This document shows positions 57,781 to 64,000 of a DNA stretch of 64,000 bases, in pieces. This stretch comes from Atherinomorus stipes (lineage: Eukaryota > Chordata > Actinopteri > Atheriniformes > Atherinidae). The stretch covers positions 124,001 to 188,000 of the forward strand of contig JALJCO010001321.1 of assembly GCA_023101725.1 (NCBI GenBank), written 5' to 3'. Below the pieces are notes generated by a model. That model was not told where the DNA came from, made no database searches, and worked only from the letters and a program-made list of their open reading frames with translations. A program made the translations under genes and the position numbers. Every line of letters starts with the position of its first letter. Position 1 is the first letter of the stretch.

Positions 57781-58262
57781 GCCATTCAGAGGTGGCTTGC
57801 TTGCTGGTGTGTTTTGGATCATTGTCCTGCTGCAGAACCCAAGTCCGCTTCAGCTTGAGGTCACCAACAGATGGCTGGACATTCTCCTTCCGGATTTTTT
57901 GGTAGTCAGCAGAATTCATGGTTCCACTTACCACAGCAAGTCTTCCAGGTCCTGAAGCAGCAAAACAGCCCCAGACCATCACACTAAAACCACCATATTT
58001 TACTTTTGGTATGATGTTCCTTTTCTGAAATGCCGTGCCAGATTTAATGGGACCTACACCTTCCAAAAAGTTAAACTTTTGTCTCGTCAGTCCACAGAGT
58101 CTTGGGGATCATCAAAATGCTTTCTGGCATCCTGAGAAGAGCCTTTATGTTCTTTTTGCTCAGCAGTGGTTTTAGTCTTGGAACTCTGCCATGCAGGCCA
58201 ATTTTGCCCAGTCTCTTTCTTATGGTGGAGTCATGAACACTGACCTTAATTGAGGCAAGTGA
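57781..58262 (-). pseudogene. Tc1-like transposase, central part
   Basis: Minus-strand frame from 58066: VKYGGFSVMVWGCFAASGPG, then TWVLQQDNDPKHTSKQATSE and WLKG. It holds the second catalytic Asp (QQDNDPKHTS). Upstream (58262-58066) the decayed frame still shows homology to the middle region. The first Asp region lies about 58100-58130 in damaged sequence. The protein is cut between the second Asp and the Glu by the nested insertion. Confidence 0.8.
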
Positions 58263-58920
58263 GGCAAATCATTTCTAACTTCAGACTATCTGTGTAAATG
58301 CCGTGTTAACAGAATAATGTTACAAATCAAACTAACCTGCATTTCGTTGCATTTTGATTGTTGCTGCTGAGAAATTTTACAAAGTTTTACTTCCTGTATT
58401 TGGCAGCAGAGTGATGTCATCTGCTGCTACATGCATGAAGGAATTTGATTACACAAATATAAAGTCTAAAATACGGCCACGTCTGAAAGGCATGAGGATA
58501 TGTCGGATTTTGAAGATAATTTCGAACTTTTTTCATCAAACTAACTGTCACCATGTCTCTATGAACCAGAATACACTGGCAAAGGTAGTAATCTGGTAAG
58601 AAACTAGTTCCTCAATATGTAATACAAAATTTGTCATACAAGGCTAGATTTACTTTTTTAACTCATGAGTTTACTAGTTTAACACAACATTTACACAGAT
58701 AGGCTTGCTGATTTGCCTCGGATGTTCTGTGGAGTGGATAAGATTGGTTTTAATGACAGGCTAGCAGATTCCTATTGACTTCCACTAGCATTAGCATCAG
58801 CAACCTCCTGGAACTAGAATAACGGGATGAAATATGTTGAAACCGTCTTCAGTGATAAATAGTATTCTGGCTCGCTTGTAAATGTGGCCCTATGTTAAAA
58901 ATTCTGAACTTCCCCTTTAA
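58263..58920. mobile_element. Possible third TTAA element, one end
   Basis: It closes with GAACTTCCCCT followed by TTAA at 58917-58920, the style of a TTAA MITE end. The opposite end was not found: the sequence joins the Tc1 remnant at about 58262 without a clear TTAA border. Non-coding. Confidence 0.35.
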
Positions 58921-59090
58921 GCTGCAATTCCTAATTGGCAACATCCACACAAATAAAAGCTTGAAATATATTGATTTGCATATTATTGCACATTATTACA
59001 ATACAATATGTAAATTTCACTTTTCAAGTTGAATTAAAAAAATAAATGAACTTTTTCCGGATATTCTAATTTTTTGGGTAGTACCCATAT
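58921..59090. repeat. Possible mariner-type terminal region
   Basis: The words GGCAACATCCACACAAATAA, GTTGAATTAAAAAAATAAAT and GATATTCTAATTTTTTGGGT match my memory of a teleost DNA-transposon terminus. No partner end or coding DNA is here. Confidence 0.3.
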
Positions 59091-59092
59091 AC

Positions 59093-60338
59093 AGTACATT
59101 AAATTGCCAAGAGTATTTGCTCACCCATCCAGATGATTGGAATCAGGTGTTCCAATCACTTCTATGGCCACAGGTGTATAAAATGAAGCACCAAGGCATG
59201 CAGACTGTTTTTACAAACATTTGTGAATGAATGGGTCGATCTCAGGAGCTCAGTGAATTCCAGTTTGGAACTGTGATCGGATGCCACCTGTGCAACAAAT
59301 CCAGTCCTGAAATTTTCTTGCTCCTAAGTATTCCACGGCCAACTGTCAGCTGTATTATAAAAAAAATGGAAGTGTTTGGGAACAACAGTAACTCGGCCAC
59401 GAAGTGGAGGCCACATAAACTGACGGAGCGGGATCAGCGGATGCTGAAGTGCATAGTGCGAAGAGGTTGCCAACTTTCTGCAGTCACTCACTACAAACCT
59501 CCAAACTTCATGTGGCCTTCAGATCAGCTCCAGAACAGTGTGTAGAGAGCGTCATGGAATGGGTTTCCATGAACGAGCAGCTGCATCCAAGCCATACGTC
59601 ACCAAGTGCAATGCAATGCCTCAGATGCAGTGGTGTAAAGCAACCGCCACTGGACTCAAGAGCAGTGGAGGCGTTCTCTGGAGTGACAAATTACGCTTCT
59701 CCATCTGGTAATCTGATGGACGAGTCTGGGTTTGGCAGTTGCCATGAGAACAGTACTTGTCTGACTGCATTGTGCCAAGTGTAAAGTTTGGTGGAGGGGG
59801 GATTATGGTGTGGGGTTGTTTTTCAGGAGCTGGGCTTGGCCCCTTAGTTCCAGTGAAAGGAACTCTGAATGCTTCAGCATACCAAGACATTTTGGACAAT
59901 TTCATGCTCCCAACTTTGTGGGAACAGTTTGGAGCTGGCCCCTTCCTCTTTCAACATGACTGTGCACCAGCGCACAAAGCAGGTCCATAAAGACATGGAT
60001 AACAGAGTCTGGAGGGGATGAACTTGACTGGTGTGCACAGTCCTGACCTCAACCCGAAAGAACACCTTTGGGATGAATTAGAGCGGAGACTGAGAGCCAG
60101 GCCTTCTTGTCCAACATCAGAGAGTGTGACTTTACAAATGTGCTTCTGGAAGATTGGTCCAAAATTTCTATAAACACACTCCTAAACCTTGTGGACAGCC
60201 TTCCCAGAAGAGTTGAAGCTGTTCTAGCTGCAAAGGGTGGACCAACGTCATATTGAACCCTATGGATAAGAAACGGGATGTCACTTAAGCTCATATGTGA
60301 GTCAAGGCAGGTGAGCAAATACTTTTGGCAATATAGTA
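59093..60338 (+). mobile_element. Tc1-like transposon, near full length
   Basis: The left end TTGCCAAGAGTATTTGCTCA (59105) and the right end (inverse) TTGCCAAAAGTATTTGCTCA (about 60329 down) match at 19 of 20. The size is about 1.25 kb. It encodes a broken transposase on plus. The outer few bases are diverged, so the TA duplication is not secure. Confidence 0.85.
59231..60260 (+). pseudogene. Tc1-like transposase, broken
   Basis: The start MGRSQELSEFQFGTVIGCHL at 59231 leads into helix-turn-helix regions (IPRPTVSCIIKKMEVFG, RKLTERDQRMLK-like). The frame then shifts. A second frame at 59757-59990 has [20 protein letters not shown] and [13 protein letters not shown], the second catalytic Asp. 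After another break, bases about 60030-60090 encode SPDLNPKEHLWDELERRL: the usual Ile-Glu is Lys-Glu, the catalytic Glu kept. At least three frame breaks and stops near 60170-60210 make it inactive. Confidence 0.85.
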
Positions 60339-60342
60339 TACG

Positions 60343-60670
60343 TGTAACCCGGCCCGTATGAGGGGCATGCGTCTCTCCACGCCCAGCAACTCTGCGTTGT
60401 AATGAAGTTGGTGTGTTGGGGAGGGACGAATCGGACACAAGCGGTTGTCGTATTTATGGCTCAGACCACGCCATTTATTTATCAGAGGTCGTGCTGGCAG
60501 CTTCACCCTTATGACAGGACACAGTGAACATTAACCCAAAATGGCGCTGTTGCGGGAGAATACGGAAAGAAAATATGGTGGCCTGCTAGGACAAACGGCC
60601 ATACCCGCTAAACCCCCAGGGGGTAAAAGACAATATCCAAGTGCCATCTGCTAGCCTAGTTAGGCAATTC
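60343..60670 (-). mobile_element. LTR-like segment (possible solo LTR)
   Basis: Plus strand begins TGTAACCCGGCCCGTATGAG, directly after the Tc1 end. On the minus strand the segment contains TGATAAATAAATGGCG (a polyadenylation-type signal, about 60467-60482) and finishes with GGGTTACA, the CA border of an LTR. The other border (TGCCTAAC near 60668) is a guess and no target duplication was found. No retroviral or gypsy protein frame is present in the window. Confidence 0.4.
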
Positions 60671-60992
60671 CCCAATATATGCATATAAATATACATAAAT
60701 ACGTATATAATTTCATTAAATACCTCCAAATATTAACTTCTTTACACTTGTGCCAAGACATATTGAAATTTATAAGAATTTCAAATCAAACTTTGTTAAA
60801 CCAACCAATGCCAGATTTTATTAAACTGCTTGTTGCCAAATATTGTGAGAGAAGAAAATATGAGCTCCTCTCTAGTACTACTGAAACACCAAGAGTTTTG
60901 AGTTTACTTTCTAATAAAAACAACAAGAAAAAATGGGTCCAAGTTATTTTCATTTCAGGAATTTTATAACAGCATCTCATATTTTACTATGG
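60671..60992. other. Unassigned AT-rich DNA
   Basis: A 96-codon plus frame crosses it without any domain; nothing else was seen. Confidence 0.45.
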
Positions 60993-60996
60993 TTAA

Positions 60997-61317
60997 AGCA
61001 ACCCTTTTCATTTCAGAAAGCACAGCAAAACTATTTGAATATCAACAGTCCCGCCTCGCTCCAAAGACCCACCCCCATTTCCTTCACCTCCTAATGCAGA
61101 AGCAATGGTCTGATAGGCAGGTCCCTCGGCCAATCCTAGGCAGGGGCCACACTGCAAGGATTGGTTGGAGTTTTCATTGAAAATTTAGAGACTGGAATAA
61201 TACTTCATTTTGATTAATGGTGGGTCTGTCTTGTATTTCAGAGTTCCATTACCTCATTCATAGCATTTCACCCTATTAAATAAATAGTGTACCAATACAA
61301 CATTGGTAAGGGTTGCT
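60997..61317. mobile_element. TTAA-target MITE
   Basis: The ends are AGCAACCCTTTTCA and, inverted, AGCAACCCTTACCA (12 of 14), with TTAA at 60993-60996 and 61318-61321. It is 321 bp, non-coding, with an imperfect GGTTGG/CCAACC-type interior. A fourth TTAA-flanked element in this window. Confidence 0.82.
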
Positions 61318-61321
61318 TTAA

Positions 61322-62552
<1,231 letters not shown>

Positions 62553-63289
62553 CATGATTAGTAATTGAAATGTTTCTTTTGCACACTCCATTTACAGAGC
62601 CCAAATCATCCAGTTTTGGGAGTTGCTGGAATGTACACCAATGTGCATAAACAAATTTAAAATGATGGTGTGTGTGTTTCTCATCCCTCCTTACATGCAC
62701 TGATGAGGATCAACTCTTTCTAACATAAAGAGGCCCAGTGCAGCAATTTTTTAATACAGTATGTGGTGATGACTCTTCATTCCTGTTCGGCTACAGCTGT
62801 TACAACACAAGAGAAAATAAACCCCCTCTGAGTACACTATGCAGCACAGTCTTCTCCTTCCATCCTCTTTTTTTTTATATCTCTACATCTGCATCCACCA
62901 TTTACTTTAAGCAACTGACATGCTGTCAAGAATTTTTTTCCAGGAAAAGACATGCATGTAGCATTGATGTAGTTGCAAACAATAGCTGTAGTTCTTCTGT
63001 CTGTATTGTTAAATCAAAAATATTTCTTCGGAATAAGCATCTCTCACATGCCTTTGTTTGCAAAATTTTGCGCCATGGGAAATTAAATCAAGTTGAGAGT
63101 ATTAGGACAGGTAAAACCATTTGATCTATGAATATACTGAAAATTTGGACTGATGTTTGACAATGGTTTTCTTCACAGAATAATACTTGCTGCAAATTGC
63201 ATCCTTCTTTTTCATTCTCTTTACTCACATAGTTACTTATGCACTCCCACATTTTGTTTATTTTATCTCCAACTCTTCTCCTGTTTCAT
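62553..63289. other. Unassigned DNA
   Basis: A 128-codon frame (62738-63124) has no domain and typical non-coding composition. Confidence 0.4.
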
Positions 63290-63640
63290 TCTGTCAGACC
63301 CAAAGCAGATGGAGCAGAGGATTGTTGAAATGTTGGTCAGGAACTTATTCTCTGGCTGCTTCCCCCTCTGTCAAGCACAGGCCCCATTTCTTTTGCTAGC
63401 ACGGGATAGTAGATACCTCCAGATTCCCAATGCAGCTGATTAAATTCCTGCTAATTGCAGCATGAATGTTCTAGGCTCATTTGTAGATGCAAATCTCCCA
63501 TTTCCCCCTGCTGAAACTGCAGTTCTCCAAGACCCTCATTTGCAGACAAGCTGCAGGACTGGCACTTAACAGGACTAACCAAAGCCTGGGGAGAAAGAGC
63601 ACAAATGACGGGTGTCCAGATGCAAATCAGCAAAGGAAAA
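63290..63640. promoter_or_regulatory. Candidate conserved non-coding element
   Basis: Bases are balanced and free of repeats. The octamer ATGCAAAT occurs at 63487-63494 and 63620-63627, with a near match CATTTGCAG at 63537. TAAT-type homeodomain cores lie in CAGCTGATTAAATTCCTGC and TGCTAATTGCAGCATGAATG. Clustered octamer and homeodomain sites fit a developmental enhancer, but conservation was not tested. Confidence 0.3.
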
Positions 63641-64000
63641 TAAAACAACAGCATTAAACAAATAAATAAATAAATTTGACAAGGTCTTCAAGCATATGAT
63701 GCAAAGGCACATGTTAGAGGGCTTTTACATATAAAACTACAGCTTCTGAATGGCTGTTGCTGAAATCCATTTATCAAATGTCAACAGCTTCATGTACATA
63801 AACACTGGAAAATTGAATAGGGTAAAGTAGCAATAATTGTAGCTGCAGTTTGTTATAGAAATTTTCCAAAAGGAAAAATGGAAAAGGGGAAATTTCTATG
63901 ACAGGACATCAACCTGTGTGTAAGGGGGGTGCTTTTAAAGTGGAAATGAAACGGTCAACCAACCTAATTTTATTTATTAGACTGAGTCTGGGTCTTATCA
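63641..64000. other. Unassigned DNA at the right edge
   Basis: A short (AAAT)n run lies at 63659-63675 and an inverted pair (AAATTTTCC / GGAAATTT) at 63859-63897. No gene seen. Confidence 0.45.

Larger units (their letters stand above)
55812..58262 (-). mobile_element. Tc1-like transposon carrying two TTAA insertions
   Basis: The left end CAGCTGTGTGAAAAAG at 55812 follows TA. A second direct repeat of the same word (TGTGTGAAAAAGTGATTGCC) is at about 56489-56508, giving the IR/DR arrangement of long-TIR Tc1 elements. Transposase lies on the minus strand. About 950 bp of host element remain in three blocks: 55812-55994, 56481-56766 and 57781-58262. The segment encoding the N-terminal domain and the far TIR are missing beyond about 58262. 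I recall this as a very common fish and amphibian Tc1 family. Confidence 0.85.

Overview
The window reads as intergenic or long-intronic DNA from a ray-finned (teleost) fish. The evidence is the repeat content: several Tc1-like transposons, hAT, Harbinger-like and TTAA-target elements, L2/jockey-like LINEs with short-tandem-repeat tails, tRNA-derived SINEs with the fish-type body, long AAAG/CTTT and GT microsatellites, and AT-rich single-copy DNA between them. I found no host protein-coding exon, rRNA or functional tRNA that I could support. Nearly all long reading frames are transposon remnants or translated microsatellites. Family names below come from motifs and remembered consensus sequences; no database search was run.

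Layout. 1-14 kb: a hAT end near 560, a compound hairpin at 4.48 kb, a Harbinger-like element with TTA target duplications (7069-8509) holding a small foldback, a TIR element at 9.83-10.79 kb, and two hAT elements with 8-bp duplications (12057-12356 and 12433-14126). 17-20 kb: the best-preserved element, a minus-strand LINE with a 454-codon reverse transcriptase frame. 20.8-21.7 and 45.8-46.9 kb: two copies of an unnamed repeat built around a conserved palindrome. 24.5-25.8 kb: a GC-rich LTR-like segment with a tRNA-like module, then a shredded LINE. 26-27.5 kb: a hAT MITE and a TTAA element. 36-38 kb: an inverted-repeat-flanked segment with a second tRNA-like module, a LINE tail and a MITE. 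40-42 kb: a LINE end, a hAT end and an internally deleted Tc1-like element. 48.6-52.5 kb: three LINE fragments, one split in its reverse transcriptase by a SINE with a 12-bp duplication. 53.5-54.1 kb: a broken THAP zinc-finger gene, probably of transposon origin. 55.8-60.7 kb: a Tc1-like element carrying two separate TTAA-target insertions, a second Tc1-like element, and an LTR-like piece. 61-64 kb: a fourth TTAA element, a long CTTT microsatellite and a stretch that may be a conserved enhancer.

No operon, CRISPR or multi-gene system is present. What works together here is layered transposition. Target-site duplications and interruptions let insertions be ordered in time: two TTAA elements after a Tc1, a SINE after a LINE, and a SINE and a LINE tail each hitting a different copy of the same older repeat. 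The least explained items are the tRNA-like module found three times, the palindrome-bearing repeat found twice, and the octamer-rich stretch near the right edge.
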